The translations under genes were made by a program, and so were the position numbers. From contig NC_065535.1 of NCBI RefSeq assembly GCF_932294415.1, positions 92,272,862-92,336,861 on the forward strand: DNA of 64,000 nt, written 5' to 3'. Below are positions 1 to 15,643 of this stretch, in pieces (positions within the stretch are counted from its first letter, which is position 1; every line of letters starts with the position of its first letter). This stretch comes from Quercus robur. Lineage: Eukaryota; Streptophyta; Magnoliopsida; Fagales; Fagaceae. The notes under the pieces were generated by a model. The model was not told where the DNA came from. It made no database searches and was given only the letters and a program-made list of their open reading frames with translations.

Positions 1-1310
1 ATACCATGTATACCAGATAGAGAAATTTGAAAACATAAATAGATGGAGGTACCAATGGTGATATGATTGTGATAATGGCATGGTGGTGATGGGGTGACTG
101 GCCATGGTGACAACATGAGGATTAAGGTGAATGTATCCTACAGACATTTTTTTTAGTTATCATCCACCTGTGTGGTACCATTTGAGTTAGAGCTCATTGG
201 GTATCTTATTACCAAAAACACTACAACAGCAGCAGCAGTAAAAAAGTCTCATTTTTACATGGAAATACTAATACAATGGATTAATTATCTAAATCTGAGT
301 GGGCATAAAAACATTGGGAATGGATAAGTAGTTATGTACATCCTATCTCAGACCCTACTCTTGCCAACCATAACTTCCCTAAGTACCTCAATAAGCGAAG
401 TATGAAGGTATTCATAATTGCAAAAACTTTGGCAGTGGGGTGAAAGAGACTCTAACTTTCAACCTCAGAATTACAACACTACATAGTTGCTAAACATAGA
501 TAGTGAACGCTGTCCAATGTCCACCAAAGCTTTGATTAGAAAAGGGAACATTGATCATGTGCTTCAAAAGGATTTGAGACCATTGAATGATACCCTAAAA
601 TGTTTCCTAGAGCTTGCCATATGAGCAACTGTATGGATCTTAAATTTAACAGTGTAATACCAAATAAATTAGAGAGAAAAAATTATGCATCCCTTGTAAT
701 CAACCATTCAGTAACAACTTGATCTATTTATACATCTGTATAGAGGTGAATTTTTTTTTTTTTGGTAAATTTTATTCAAACAAAAATCTCTACAAACGTG
801 AATGACTACACAAAAGTCACCATCATCCAACTAACATGCTTGAAATGAACTAAGAAATGCTGGATTTAGTTTGTTCCAAGATCTTTGCAATGTCAGTCTG
901 GAATTTAGGAGTAATTTCCTGTAATTTACAATTACCATTTCCGGCCAAAACAGCCAAACATTACTCTTCTGCTACTTCTCCCCTAATTCAAGGCAACAAT
1001 GCTCATAACCACAACGATGATTTTCAATGGACAGAATAACACCAATTTTGAAGTCACATACACAGAGCGACAAAGAAAAAGGACTAACAATGAATGCATC
1101 CACAGTATCTTCAAAGTTCAAACCAAAGTTTTGTAATAGTTTTGCTCTTCAAGTCCAAATCGACTGAAGTATAGTACTTTGAACACCAGTCCTCCAATAA
1201 TGCTTGACATCACATATAAGCAAAAAAAATAGTGGAATCTTAATGTAAATTAACACATTATTCAAGGGAAAGGATGATATTACCTTATTAAACAATTAAA
1301 ATAAAAGCTG
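1..1310. other. non-coding stretch, probably ZTL intron 1 or beyond
   Basis: No convincing exon or repeat is seen on either strand. The ZTL exon 1 at 3897-4138 reads leftwards and its next exon is not found down to base 1. This stretch is therefore most simply part of a first intron longer than 3.8 kb, or flanking DNA if the gene is broken. The longest open frame (857-1039) resembles nothing I recognise. Confidence 0.4.
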
Positions 1311-1641
1311 TAGGGCATTTGTGATGTGCACCCTAAAGTTTGAAATTCAGCAATGAACACCCTAATTCAAAATTGATTTGCAATGTTCACCCAATCATCC
1401 AAATCAATGTCTAAATTGACAGATTAGTGGGCAACTATCCACCCTAAACTACAGAAATTCTGCAATTAACACTCTAATTTGAAATTAACCTACCCACTAA
1501 TATGATAATTTAAACACTAACTTGGAAGGCAAGTGGACATTGCAAATTAAATTCGAATTAGGGTGTTGATTGCAAAATTTTGTAGTTTGGAGTATATATT
1601 GAAACTACCACCGTAGTTTTAGGGTAGATACATCATTCTCC
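1311..1641. mobile_element. foldback MITE-like element
   Basis: The left half (gatgtgcaccctaaagttt..., aatgaacaccctaattc) is the imperfect reverse complement of the right half (gaattagggtgttgattgc..., tttagggtagatacatc). The two halves form a long imperfect hairpin of about 330 bp with no coding capacity. This is typical of a non-autonomous foldback/MITE insertion. I could not define a clean target-site duplication. Confidence 0.6.
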
Positions 1642-1989
1642 TGAAGAGAAGAAGTTTGGATGATCTACCATATTTTCTTACATAATCCAATGATGGTAAG
1701 GACAAGAAATGTCCCCGTCTTGACTAAATGTATAGAAGCAACAATACTTATTAGTTTAAATGTCCCCATCTTGACTAAATGTATATGCTACAGTATAATT
1801 AGTAAAATCCCCGTTCTTTGTCAACTTCCATCTCATACAATCATATCTTCTTCTTTGTAATTAGTGTTTTTTTTTTATGTTTTTGCTTTTCCATCTTTTT
1901 TTGTACTTTTGATATGCTAATGCTACTTTGCATTTAGCAGTTTTTTGATTTTACATGTTTCTTACCTATCAAAAAAAGAAGAAGAAACA

Positions 1990-4330
<2,341 letters not shown>

Positions 4331-7300
4331 AACTATAATACCGTGCACCGCCTATTGATTCTTTTCTCTCTCTCTCTTTTTTTTTTCAGTTTGAGAAAAA
4401 AATCCCAGATCTTTTGCTACTTTTTGTTAAAAAGCTACGCGTTGGTGGTTTTTTTTACTTACGGTGTAGAAACCCGTTACGTTACGCTTTGGAAGTACGC
4501 GAACCATTTACTGCTCCTCCCTGTTAGTTGAGTAAGAGATGAAAAATATTTTGTCGACAACATTTTTATAAAACATTATAAATAATAAATTGTTACCCGT
4601 AATTTAAAAAGTAATTTCAAAAGTAAGTTTAAATTAAAATTCCAAATAGAATCTGAGTATTAGTATGATGATAAAAGTAATTATTATATTATCAAACAAG
4701 TTTTAAATCCTATAATGTCAAAAAGATTTAAAACATTTCAAAACTGACCAATTTAATTTGTAAGAGAAGATAAAATAATGACTACTAGGTTTAATAGTGT
4801 TTAAGAACTAAATTGGTTTAATTTTGAAATTTATCCTTAACTAACAATAACCCAAACTTCAAAGTAAGTTAATGAAAATTTCTAATGTACCTGTCAAAAA
4901 TTATTATAGAAACGGTTGCCCTCGAGGTTCCATTTGATGAATAGTTGTTGTTTTGTATTGTATGTTCATGTAGGAAGCACGTGGGTCGTGGGTGGGATGG
5001 GATGACGTACGTGTACTGCTTTCTTTAATTAAAATTAAAAATAAAACAGTCACACTCTCTTTTTGTTTCTTTTTTTTTTCTTTTTCTTTGTTTTTGTGAG
5101 GTTTTAATTTTACATCTTGGTCACCTTCCATCCCATCCCAACCCCCAAGAAAAAATCTTCCCCGTGCTTTTTTTTGATTGAGACTGTATCAATCATTTTT
5201 GTTTTATTTGGTTGGTTCAGTTATAACGCATATTAACTATCTATATTGAAGAAAAAAAATGGTGAAAAATTAAAAGAATTGTCAAAATAATAAATTATTT
5301 TTTTTATTTTTACATAAAAAATTTTCTAAAATAATTTATTTATTAATATATAACTAAGGGCACACATTAATAAAACTCTATTTTGTTTTGTAAACTAGTA
5401 CCATCATTGTACCATACGTGAGTTAATGAAACTTTTATTAGAAACAAAATTTTATTTGTTTGTACTATTTGATTTGTATGGTCATTGGTTTGACATGGGA
5501 TCCATGTTCGCTTGTGGTAGAGATAAAAAAATAAAAAAATGACCCGATGGAAGTCAACAAGTCAACTTGAGGGGATCTTTGATGTTTAAGTTAGTAAAGA
5601 TCTCATTCTTCAAAAAAAAAAAAAAAAAAAAAAAAAAGTTAGTAAAGATATTTTTAAAATGTGGATTCAAATGAGCTCAACTGATAAAGTTTCTCATTTT
5701 TTAATGAAAGGTTTGAAATTTAATACCTGTATTTACTTAAAAACCAACTAGTATCTTGACCTAATAGTAAAGAGTAATTATCATAGAACAAATTCTATAA
5801 GTTTGAAATAGTACCATATCTTTATCCCTGGGATTCAATCTATTTGCTCTTGAGATACTTGCCATGTCATTCCTCCATCCATTAGCTGCCAACCATTTCT
5901 AGGTCAGACCGATGTGGTAGGCGTGGCTTTGGGAATTTTTTTTTTCTTTTACTAAATAGTAATTAGACTTAATGAAATCATATTTGATTGTCATTGGAGA
6001 ATGTATTTTTTTTCCCATTAAATAATAATTGGGGTTATAATAGTAACATTCAACAATGGTGATGATGAGGTAGTTTTACCCAGGTGAGTGAGGTAGTCAT
6101 TGTAGCTTTCACATTAAGTATTATGAATCAGTCACTTAACAGTCAAATTTAAAAAATAAATTCTATGCAGTATGCACAAACGAAATTATTAGCTTATTTT
6201 TAATCAAATAGCTTCAACAATTTCTTTATAATTATCTAAAATTGTCCAAAAATTCCATATCTATATAGGAACAAATTATAAAATAAAATAAAAATCAAGA
6301 AGCCAAGCCACCATGCATAGCCCCTATTCCTCAAAATCTCTAAATCTTTTTGAATCTATTCCCCCAATTTCCCAATTAAAAGAAAATTATTCCAAACCTA
6401 TCAGCAACACTCCAATGCACCAAAGCCATCATGCACAACTCACCAGCCACTGTGTATATTCCTATCACACCCAAAACCCTTCCCCAGAAAAAACAGAAAA
6501 AGAAGAGGTAGAAATTGCAACTGCAGAACCCACCATGCATAATGACTTCTTTCTAGGCCACCCAATTACAATGATACATTAAAAATCTCTCATTCTTCTC
6601 AATACCACTTTAACCATCTTATTTTTTAAGCAAGATAAAGCCACCTTTTTAGATGCTTAACTCAAACCATTGGGCAGTAGCCCATCCAAAAAGTCCAAAG
6701 TCCAAGCCTTAAACATAAAAGACTTTTTGAACTGATGGTTAAACTAACTGGGTCCTCCCTCCATTTAAAGTGGCCTACATCACTGCTTTCACTAGTGATT
6801 TAACAATGTGCACATACTATGTGCATGCGAGCCTTTAAAGTTTAAACCACCTCATTGAGCTCCAAATTATGTCATTGCTTGAAAGATTTACCTATATCAA
6901 TTGGGTTGCTGCCTATAGGGTTCAAAATTTTAAAGCACAAATCATTAATAAAATAATTTTGTGTATGCTAAGTCCAAATTTTGTATGAAAAAAAAATCCA
7001 TAAATTTATAATCATAAAGTGTAAGTTGAACCAGATTTTCTCAATCACCAGCTATTATTGGAAAATCATGTAGCTCATACTTCAAATAAATAAACTAAAA
7101 AGAAGCATCCAAAGTATTGAAAGGAAAGAAAAAAGGAGACTTCACTTTTTTTTGGCTGTATAATAATGATACCATACTTGTAAAATCAATTTGAAATTCA
7201 TCAAATGCACAGTCTAAATATAAGAAAAGAGAGAGAAACTGTAGTCTTTACAAAATCTGGTAGCGGGTTGAACAATGTTTTTGAACCAAATTGTATGAGA

Positions 7301-8387
7301 AGGATTCTTGCTTGACTACCATATAAAGATGATGGACAAACGAAATGAAAATCATCATCTTGAGTTGTGCCATGGGGAATTGAAAAATTATGCATCATGA
7401 GAGACAACCCTGGATCAAAGTTTCATGGAAGAAATGGTTCAAAATTTGAACCACACGGCGAGAAGTTGGAGAAGTGTTTCTCATAAAAGAAACTAGTATT
7501 TACAAATGGATAAAAAATGTTGTATCCAATGCATAAAACTTCCACCGTAGCAAGGTCTAGGAGATGAGATTTGGAAGGGAACTCGAAGCCATGACATGTT
7601 GCTTTGGGTGGAAGCATATAAGAACTTAAGAAGAGCAAGTTGATGGAAGCATATGCACAGGCTTCGAGTTAGATAAACCACTCTGTTAATAGAGGATACC
7701 ATTTTCAGATGAAAATAAAAATGTAATCCTATATGTACAATATACCAATGAGGGCAGCTTTTCTTATTAATCAAGCAAAAGAACTTTACATTATGAAGCT
7801 CTCTGTACAGCTGATCCAATGGAATTCGTGGTTCCAAGGATCCAAATAGGCATGTGAACAAAATTTTAAAGAGAAAACGATCTTATACCATAATCAGATT
7901 GCTTGTAGCGATGAAAGTCTCCATAGTTATGGCCTGAAAAACTCCTATTTTATACATATATAGTTTTAGTCACAGCAAGAAAAACTTGATTCTGACCTGA
8001 TTCTTGAACTCTAATCCATTGCCCCATTAATGACAAACATTCATAGACCTGATTTCTGATGCGGGTACAACACCCAGGAACATTCACCAATCATAAGTCT
8101 TTAAATCAAATTTGATCTCATATAACAAGAACCATGTCCGGGAATTAACCTCTCCAAAATTGAGGTAACACTCCCTACCAATTACGGAATTACCTCTCCC
8201 AGGCCCCATAGAAGTGGGAGGTTTGTGCACTGGATAGGACCTATACTGAGGAACAAGTGACTCACCCAAAGAAATATACATTCAAGCCAGTAATTATAAA
8301 TTTTGTCACACTTGACCTGCACCTGCACCTGCACCTGTATTCCCCAAGCAATAAACAAAAAGATGGCCATAGATATATGTGATGAAA
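4331..8387. other. intergenic region between ZTL and the PPR gene
   Basis: AT-rich sequence with no supported gene. It contains the poly(A) micro-insertion at 5588-5649 and a short ACCTGC hexamer run at about 8315-8338. Open frames of 60-120 codons here (for example 6313-6582 and 7493-7861) have low-complexity or unrecognisable translations. The part below 8388 will include the PPR 3' UTR. Confidence 0.5.
5588..5649 (+). mobile_element. poly(A)-only retroinsertion with 14-bp TSD
   Basis: The direct repeat AAGTTAGTAAAGAT occurs at 5588-5601 and 5636-5649. Between the copies is only ctcattcttc followed by a run of about 25 A. A long target duplication plus poly(A) is the signature of LINE-type target-primed reverse transcription. 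Here almost nothing but the tail was copied. Confidence 0.75.
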
Positions 8388-10946
8388 TCATGACTCCATA
8401 TACTCCCTGATGCGGGAAGTAAGTCTTTGCACAGACGAATCATCAAAAGAATTATCCATCCCCTTAGTCTTTGACACAAAGTCCATGGCTTCTTGATACT
8501 TTCTTGCTTTACAATAACCATCCACCACTGTCTTGTAGGTTAGCTCATTTGGTTTGCAATTGTTCTGAATCATATAGCTAATCACTTCATCTACTTCTGT
8601 AAACATTCCCTGCCCAACATAGCCTGCTACAAAAGTATTGTAGGTAAAAATACATGGCCGGATACCTCTAGTCATCATCTCTGAGAGAGTTCTTATAGCC
8701 TCCTGCATGAGCCCTTGCCTGCAAAATCCTTTAATGACAGTGTTATAAGACACAAGGTCTGGTTTCCCACCGGATTTTTGTAATACCTTGAGGACTTCTT
8801 CTGCTTTCCAACATTCTCCCCCTCTGGCATACATGTCCATCAAGCTATTGTAGGTAACAAGATCTGGTTGCAGCCCGGTCTCACGAATCAAGTGCAGCAT
8901 CTCTTGGGCCCTGTCATACATGTTTCTTTTAGCGAAAAGGGATAGCATAGAGTTAAATAAAACCAAATCAGGCTTGTATCCATTCTTCTGCAGTTCCAAA
9001 AACGCCCTCTCCATTCCCTTTAGTGCCCTACACTTGAAGTTTGCAAGTACAAGGGTTCTCAAAAGCATCCAACTAGGATAGATATGACCATCATAAATTT
9101 CTTTCTCAATCTTCTCTATCCCCTGGACATTTCCTCCCTTTGCATAACAATGAAGCATCAGTGAGTATGAAGTTTCATTTGGCTTGAAACCCTTATTCCT
9201 CATGTCTAGGATGACAGATTCTGCAGCTACAAAATCACCTCGCCGGGCCAGAGCATTTAGAAAAGCATTGTACGTTGTAACACAAGGAGAAAATCCTGCT
9301 TTAATCATCTCCTCAGACATTTTTGCAGCATCAATTTGAGACCCACACCGGCCATATGCACTAATCAAAGTATTAAAAGTGTCTCTATCTGGCTCAAAAC
9401 CACAACTCTTCATTTCCTGTAAGATGCGGTTCAGATACTTCTCTTTACCCTTATCACCGCACATGGCAAGCATTGTATTCCATGTAATACGGTTTGGAGC
9501 ACACCCATTCAATTTCATATCACAGACTATCTTTATCATGTCCTCTGATCGAGATCTTTTCCCTAGCATCCCAAGGATAGCATTGTATGTACATACATTA
9601 GGAACACAACCCAACTCCTTCATCCGGTTGAACAACCTCAAAGCCTTGCCTTCCTTTCCTGCTCTGCCGTAGGCATTTATCACAGTAGTATACGTAACAG
9701 CATTTGGCATTACTCCTTTTCGGGTCATTGTGTCTATGACAGCTGCCCCTTCATCATAAAATCCTGCTTTCACATAAGCTGAGACCAGCTCATTGTAAGT
9801 AACAGAGTCAGGTGGGCAATTATTATCCTCCATTTCCTTCAAGATGCTCAAGGCCTCTGAGTATATCCCTGCCTTTCCAAAAACTTGCAGCAAAGAATTG
9901 TAAGTAACAGTTCCAGGTACATAGCCCTGTGATTTCAATCCGTTTAAGAATTCTTTTGCCTCATCCAAAAGTCCCTCTCTCCCACATGCCGATATCACAG
10001 TACTGCAAGTAAACTCATCAAACTCAAGTTCTTTGCCTCTCATTTCATCTAATAGGCCTAGAATCTTATTCCAAGACCGACCCATCTTCCCGTAAACATC
10101 AAGCATTACATTGTAAGTTACCAAAGTTGGAGAGACACCACTTTCCTTCATTTTCTCAAACAAAGTTATTGCCTTTCCATACTTGCCAGTGCGAGAATGT
10201 GCATGAAGAATAGTGGTATAAGCGCGGACATCAAGTGAGTATTCCTCAACTGGAATTACATCAAACAGCTTAGATGCAAACGAATGCTGAGACTCTCTCC
10301 CTAGAATCCTAACCATTATCTCAATAACCTGATTGTCTAGTTTCTCATTTTGAGAACTTGAGTTCAAAAAAACCCATTCAAACAACAAAAGGGCTCTTTC
10401 CCAATTCCCTGAAATATCTAATGCTTTCAAGAGACTAATCAAATCAACATCAACTTCAAGCAACTCAAACTTGGCAGAATCAAAGAATGCATTCAAACTA
10501 GACAAAGGCTGTTCTAAAATTGAATTGAATATGATCTTACCCTTTCTTGACAAGAATTGAAGATCCCCATCTTCTGGTTGAAACTCCTCAAACTGTGGAG
10601 CTGAAAGTGAAGTGGGTTTTTTGTGATGGACTTGCTTGTGGTCTAACTGGGCTGAAATGTGAAAAGAAGGGAATTGGGTATTGGTGTTTTGGTTGGTGTA
10701 GCGAGGTGGGTGTAAAGGTTTGAGCTTTCTGTGAGTGGCCGTAGTGATGGGAGGTGAAGAGAGGTGAAAAAGGTGTTGGAGGAGAGTGTCTAAAGGAACT
10801 GAAGAAGGAGATGGGGATTGAGGAGGAAGGGGTGGCAGTGGGAGTGTTGTTGAAGTGAATTTCAAAGATGGGTTTGGCAATGGTTTTGTGGGTCTGTTTG
10901 TTGGGATGGGAGGCACTGGCCTGTTGGGAAAGAGAGCACCTTCCAT
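8388..10946 (-). CDS. P-class pentatricopeptide repeat protein, plastid-type, 852 aa
   Basis: A single intronless frame from ATG at 10946 to a stop at 8388-8390. Residues 1 to about 100 are rich in Pro, Ser and Thr and poor in acidic residues, fitting an organelle (probably chloroplast) transit peptide. From about residue 240 to 830 there are some 17 consecutive 35-residue PPR motifs with the usual helix starts (VTYNSLLQVFGKAG, VTYNELVSAYVKAG, VTYTTVINAYGRAG, DTFNTLISAYGRCG, VSYNTVIKGFCRQG, LTYKTVVDGYCKAR). Two weaker units precede them. No E, DYW or SMR domain follows, so it is a pure P-class RNA-binding protein expected to act in organelle RNA stability, splicing or translation. It most resembles the Arabidopsis At2g18940 type from memory; the RNA target is unknown. 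The frame is intact. Confidence 0.93.
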   Translation of the reverse strand: MEGALFPNRPVPPIPTNRPTKPLPNPSLKFTSTTLPLPPLPPQSPSPSSVPLDTLLQHLFHLSSPPITTATHRKLKPLHPPRYTNQNTNTQFPSFHISAQLDHKQVHHKKPTSLSAPQFEEFQPEDGDLQFLSRKGKIIFNSILEQPLSSLNAFFDSAKFELLEVDVDLISLLKALDISGNWERALLLFEWVFLNSSSQNEKLDNQVIEIMVRILGRESQHSFASKLFDVIPVEEYSLDVRAYTTILHAHSRTGKYGKAITLFEKMKESGVSPTLVTYNVMLDVYGKMGRSWNKILGLLDEMRGKELEFDEFTCSTVISACGREGLLDEAKEFLNGLKSQGYVPGTVTYNSLLQVFGKAGIYSEALSILKEMEDNNCPPDSVTYNELVSAYVKAGFYDEGAAVIDTMTRKGVMPNAVTYTTVINAYGRAGKEGKALRLFNRMKELGCVPNVCTYNAILGMLGKRSRSEDMIKIVCDMKLNGCAPNRITWNTMLAMCGDKGKEKYLNRILQEMKSCGFEPDRDTFNTLISAYGRCGSQIDAAKMSEEMIKAGFSPCVTTYNAFLNALARRGDFVAAESVILDMRNKGFKPNETSYSLMLHCYAKGGNVQGIEKIEKEIYDGHIYPSWMLLRTLVLANFKCRALKGMERAFLELQKNGYKPDLVLFNSMLSLFAKRNMYDRAQEMLHLIRETGLQPDLVTYNSLMDMYARGGECWKAEEVLKVLQKSGGKPDLVSYNTVIKGFCRQGLMQEAIRTLSEMMTRGIRPCIFTYNTFVAGYVGQGMFTEVDEVISYMIQNNCKPNELTYKTVVDGYCKARKYQEAMDFVSKTKGMDNSFDDSSVQRLTSRIREYMES

Positions 10947-11052
10947 TAGAGACTGAGAGAGAACTGGGTTCTGAATTCTAGGAGATTAGAGTTGGTAAAG
11001 TTTGAGACTTTTGAGAGGTAAGAGTAAGACACGGAGCCAGGTAGATTGGATT

Positions 11053-11097
<45 letters not shown>

Positions 11098-11110
11098 AAG
11101 AAAGAGAGGC
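10947..11110 (-). promoter_or_regulatory. PPR 5' leader/promoter with (GT)n(GA)n microsatellite
   Basis: Upstream of the PPR start lies a compound microsatellite at about 11053-11107: GT repeats, then GA repeats, then GAAA. On the transcript strand this reads as CT then CA repeats. Pyrimidine-rich microsatellites are common in plant 5' leaders. No TATA box is assigned. Confidence 0.4.
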
Positions 11111-13185
11111 AATCTAGTATGGTTGGTCTTTATTCAAGATGGCATAATCGTATTGCAAGATTGGTTTTTTGAAACAGACACTACGTGCACACCTCAAATT
11201 CTTCAAGTTTTCATAGGCTTCTTGTCTGGTCATCGTTTTACCGGATTGGATGAAGGGAACAAGTTTGCTCTGTTTGTTTTGATGTGTTTGGAACAAGTTT
11301 TTGCTGTTTGTTTTTTGGATGATGTACACAAACTAAAAATTGGCCCATAATTACTTCTTCTTTTTTAGAGAGGAGGCCCATGATCTTTTTTTGGAAAGAG
11401 GCCCATAGTCACTTTTTAAACACGTTAGACTAAAACTATTACTTCAATTTATGTGGGCTGTGAATCACTCAGAGGCCTATTACTTTAATCCAGTGCACTA
11501 AACCCTTGTTCCGATTTGGTCTAAATTTCGGTGTGTTCAGGACTATTCCGGTGTTCTGGACGAATTCCGATTATTCCGGTCTCTAAATTCAGGCCAATTC
11601 CAGGATATTCCAGATTGTGTTAGATTTTTTTTTAAACATTGAAGCCCAAAATTCATCATTTGACTCATTTTATTCCTATATCATATTTTAAATTTTGTTT
11701 TGGTTAATTGAATATAATGAAATATAAAGTTATAAATATATTATGTATATGTGTGTATATATATCCAGTACGTAATCCTGAAATGGTGCACCAAAACACG
11801 CCGATACCAAAATATTCTATTTCAATTGTCAATCCAGAACAGTCTCAAGAATGGAATTCAAAACTTTGGCTGTGATTCCAACTAATTCAATGAGTGGAGC
11901 TTTTTTGTCTCTAGAGATTTGAAATTCGAGAACCCAGCCTATGCAAAAAAAAAAAAAAAAAACTACTTTGCAATAACATTTGTTTTTCTTTTTGGAGGAT
12001 CTATTTTTAAACAAAATAATTTAGTAAAAATAAACGTATTCAAGTGCCTTTAGGGATGAAACATGATAGGACAAACCCTTCTTTCACCAATGATATGCCT
12101 TAGTTAATTTTTTTTGATAAACTATGCCTTAGATAATTTAATAAATTTAATAGATTATGTTTCTATACAAAAGCAATGACCTGTAAAATATGAGTTTGAA
12201 TACTAGTTTTTTCTATTAAAAATTAAGTGTGCTTCGTATATAGCAATTTACACTCAAGTTTGGAATCATTTTAAGAGTGTGAACACTTAAAATCTATTAG
12301 ACTAATTTGCAATTTACACTCTTAAAATTTTGAGTCATTTTGATTTTGTCCTCTAAAAGTTTAAAATTTTGGATTCGCACACTTAACATTACATAGCATT
12401 TGGAAAATGGACCTCCTATCCATATCCGTTAATGTGATGGCATAATAACTTGCCATGTGTGTTGGTAACTTAGTTCATCCAATCAAATTATGCCACTCCA
12501 ATAGAGTATGCCCCTCGAAAAATTGAATGAGGTTGAGCATGAGAAATGAGAATGAGACATTACTAGTTAATTTGGATGAAGCCAAAAAGTTAGGTGAAAT
12601 TTATAAAGATGGGAATGGTTTTCGTTAAGGAGAAAATAAAAAAGCTAGAAAATGAACTTGATAGCTCGATTATGTTTTCCAATGAAACACTTGATCAAAT
12701 GTTCAATATCCAGAATTCTAGTTGTGATTAGAGAGGCTGAAGATACATAGGAATAGGATCTTTTTCCCATCTAGTTCAAAGTCACCTGCTGCTACTAAAT
12801 GATGGACAATCTTTGTTCTCCCATGTCCATGTCCAACAATGGCAAAGGGCCCTATAGATGAAATTCAAGTTACAAAGCTCAAGTCTTGACCTTCTTCTGT
12901 ATCTAGTTTGTTCCTGTATGTTTCTATTGTGGTGGTATTGGACGTACTCGATCAAATTGCTTTTGATTAAATCTAAAGGACAATAATCATATGTTGTTTA
13001 TCAAGCTAAGACAACAAAAATTGAGATTTCAAAGTTAGAGGACTATTACCGATCAAAAAATACTAATGTGAATGTGTGATATTTGGAAAACAAATGGTCA
13101 CAATAAGAAACAAGTAATAAACTTTTCATACTCTCAAAAGAAATTTTAATTCCTTTCATAGACAACACTTTGATAATTCGAATTG
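11111..13185. other. intergenic, no gene seen
   Basis: AT-rich non-coding DNA. It includes a degenerate stretch of repeated attccgg-like words (about 11510-11610), a poly(A) run at about 11944-11960, and the micro-insertion at 12094-12138. No coding region is recognisable. Confidence 0.5.
12094..12138 (-). mobile_element. LINE-tail micro-insertion, minus orientation
   Basis: TATGCCTTAGTTAATT (12094-12109) and TATGCCTTAGATAATT (12123-12138) form a 16-bp direct repeat with one mismatch. The insert between them is about 13 bp and on the minus strand reads gtttatcaaaaaaa. The TATCAAAA end matches the 3' end of the LINE at 59892-61233. Confidence 0.65.
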
Positions 13186-13644
13186 TGTCACGATCCAAAC
13201 CTGTACTTCAGAATTTAGAGCATGACCGGCATGTTAATATCAAGTTCACCTCAATACTTACACAAACCAACTTAAACTAAAGGTGCTTATCAAAAATTTG
13301 TTTCTTGTATTCCTTTTTATTTCCTTTCATAAAAGTCATAATTTACAAAATTCGTAAAACTTTGAAGCTTCATTTCATTTCGAACTTTGCAAGATTACAA
13401 CTTGGTTGAAACTTAAGGTATTCATGTAAATATTACATAGCTAAACTACTATACAACAAAAACTATACATTAACAAATGAGAATCATAGATTCTTTGTCA
13501 CCTCTAATACTTTCGCTACTTCCAAGAAAGAACCTATGCACTGAAATATAATAGGGTGAGCTGCGAAGCCTAATAAGGTTTTAAGCTCCATGAGCATTTA
13601 ATAAAGATGCATATAAATCAAATATTTTATGGATACCTGCTTTG

Positions 13645-13683
<39 letters not shown>

Positions 13684-14314
13684 TCATACTATTCTTAAAA
13701 TATCTTATGAACTTAACATTGTCTTTAAATAGACTATAAAATACTTTATCATAAACTTTTCATTAGACTTATAACACATTCAACATACTTTTCTTATAAT
13801 TTCCAAATAACTTATTAGCTCATTTATAATACATATTAGTTAGTCTAATTGTAAGTCTGTCACAATTTTGGAAGGCTTCCAGCACATAGTGCCAGGCATC
13901 CAACATTTCCCACAATGCTAGGAAATCCTAGGATCATATCAGAAAGTATCACCCCTTTTGGTGTGATCATATCATTAACTATGAGGGTCGGTTGGCATCC
14001 TCCACAAATTGGTCATTCCCAATGAGAACGGGTACAACAGAGTCCTCACCACTTATAATAGCCAATCAAAATCTCCATGAAAATACCAGTACTATGACCC
14101 CTACTGACTGAGTTCAGATCATAACAATGGAATAATCGAAAACTATATTTTTTTGATAATTATGTTTTTACACAAATATTTCATAACAGTAGCATATTCA
14201 TTTCATTCTTAAACATTATGTTTGTGATATAAGTAAAAGCATTAATATGCTAAAATTATCATATATATATATATATATATAAAAGATTGAACAACTCACG
14301 AACATATATCTTTA

Positions 14315-14346
<32 letters not shown>

Positions 14347-14667
14347 AGATTGAACAACTCACAAGCATATATCTTTACTTAAATCACGCTTATATTTAAT
14401 ATCTCTAATTAAAAGGTTTTAATGCATAATAATTTTCTAAACAATTCTTGTACTTATCAAATACACACGTCACATATTCCTTACCTGAAAATAGAAAACA
14501 CGAGAGATTTGTATAAGATGAGCTCAAGTGTCCACATTCTCATTCTCGTCACCTAAATGAAAAGACCAAAACTTATTACTAACAACTACTAACAACTCTT
14601 CTTAAATATATAAACTTATACATCAAACGCAATAAAATTAATAATGAAATTAGGTTAGGATGTTACA
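13186..14667. mobile_element. probable solo LTR, about 1.48 kb
   Basis: The stretch begins TGTCACGATCC and ends GGATGTTACA, the TG...CA termini of a plant LTR. AATTG precedes it (13181-13185), and AATTG occurs after it with one extra A (14669-14673), giving a 5-bp target duplication that is nearly exact. There is no coding sequence. Inside are a 29-base A run (about 13650-13678) and a local tandem duplication with TA repeats (about 14260-14390). The termini are convincing; the 1-base TSD offset leaves some doubt. Confidence 0.55.
14262..14398. repeat. tandem duplication with (TA)n
   Basis: Two roughly 65-bp units occur in tandem. Each is a TA dinucleotide run followed by aagattgaacaactcac and then catatatctttactt. 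The second unit differs by a few bases. The duplication lies within the probable solo LTR. Confidence 0.8.
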
Positions 14668-15484
14668 AAATTGTGTGGATGACGATGAAATGAGTGTTCT
14701 TTTACGTTGTCCCTGTTTTTTCTTTTAATAAACTTGTCCCACATTTCAAATCTTTCAATCTTTTGAAGACAATTTTTTTTTTCAATATTTTATATTTTGT
14801 TTGTTTTATTTTCAGTTTCTTTATTATTTAAAAACCTAAAGACATTGAAAAAGTTTTAAAAAGACAGAATGACTTGTGAGAATGTGAGACTTATCCCATA
14901 TGAGAGGGATGTTACATGCAACGGTTACGCATATCACTACCTTATATTTAAAAAAGAAGTGGTAAAAATATAAAATGCAAAAAGTTGTTAGAAATTCATC
15001 GAGTTTAGTGTGAATGCTTCATGGTTTTATTGTTGACCGTGATGTTGTTTTTATAACATAAATCTAGAAACACAATACATTTCACAAATGTGTTAAGTGA
15101 CAATTGACAAGTTTTTTTTTTTGGATACATTAACATGTAGTTAATAGTGGATTATAAAATAGTGTAAATGGCAAGCTCATATGAAAATCAATAGAAAAAT
15201 TGTTGTGAAATTTTTTGAATACAAAGCATTGCTTCTTCTTTTTTCTTCTTTTTTTTTTTTAACTATCAAAGTTATCTAAAGAAAAATGGTAGTATATATG
15301 ATTCCATATATAAATACAATCATAATAAATGTCCAATGAAAATATAGTTTTTCATACTATCACAATTATAATAATTGTATACTTTTATATTTAGATAAAA
15401 AAATTGTATTATGTTAAACTTACTGGTGTTTCCAAGAAACCAAGGGTTCAAATCTCATTTTTCCCATTGTAATTATTGAATCAT

Positions 15485-15517
<33 letters not shown>

Positions 15518-15643
15518 CATCCAAGTTATCTAAAATAAATAAATAAATTCCAAAAGTGTCTTAAAAAGATAAGACACATGCAGTTACACATATCACTAAC
15601 TTATACAAATTTCACAACAATAAGTTTAGAGTTACAATAAAAT

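Noticed and set aside
6313..6582. 89-codon open frame starting CCACCATGCAT
   Set aside because: Low-complexity Ser/His/Pro-rich translation without a recognisable domain, conserved neighbour or splice context. Chance frame in intergenic DNA.
7493..7861. 122-codon minus-strand frame below the PPR gene
   Set aside because: No family resemblance; lies where the PPR 3' flank is expected, with overlapping frames on the same strand.
9379..9672. 97-codon frame on the plus strand
   Set aside because: Antisense shadow of the PPR coding sequence, whose repeat periodicity keeps opposite frames open.
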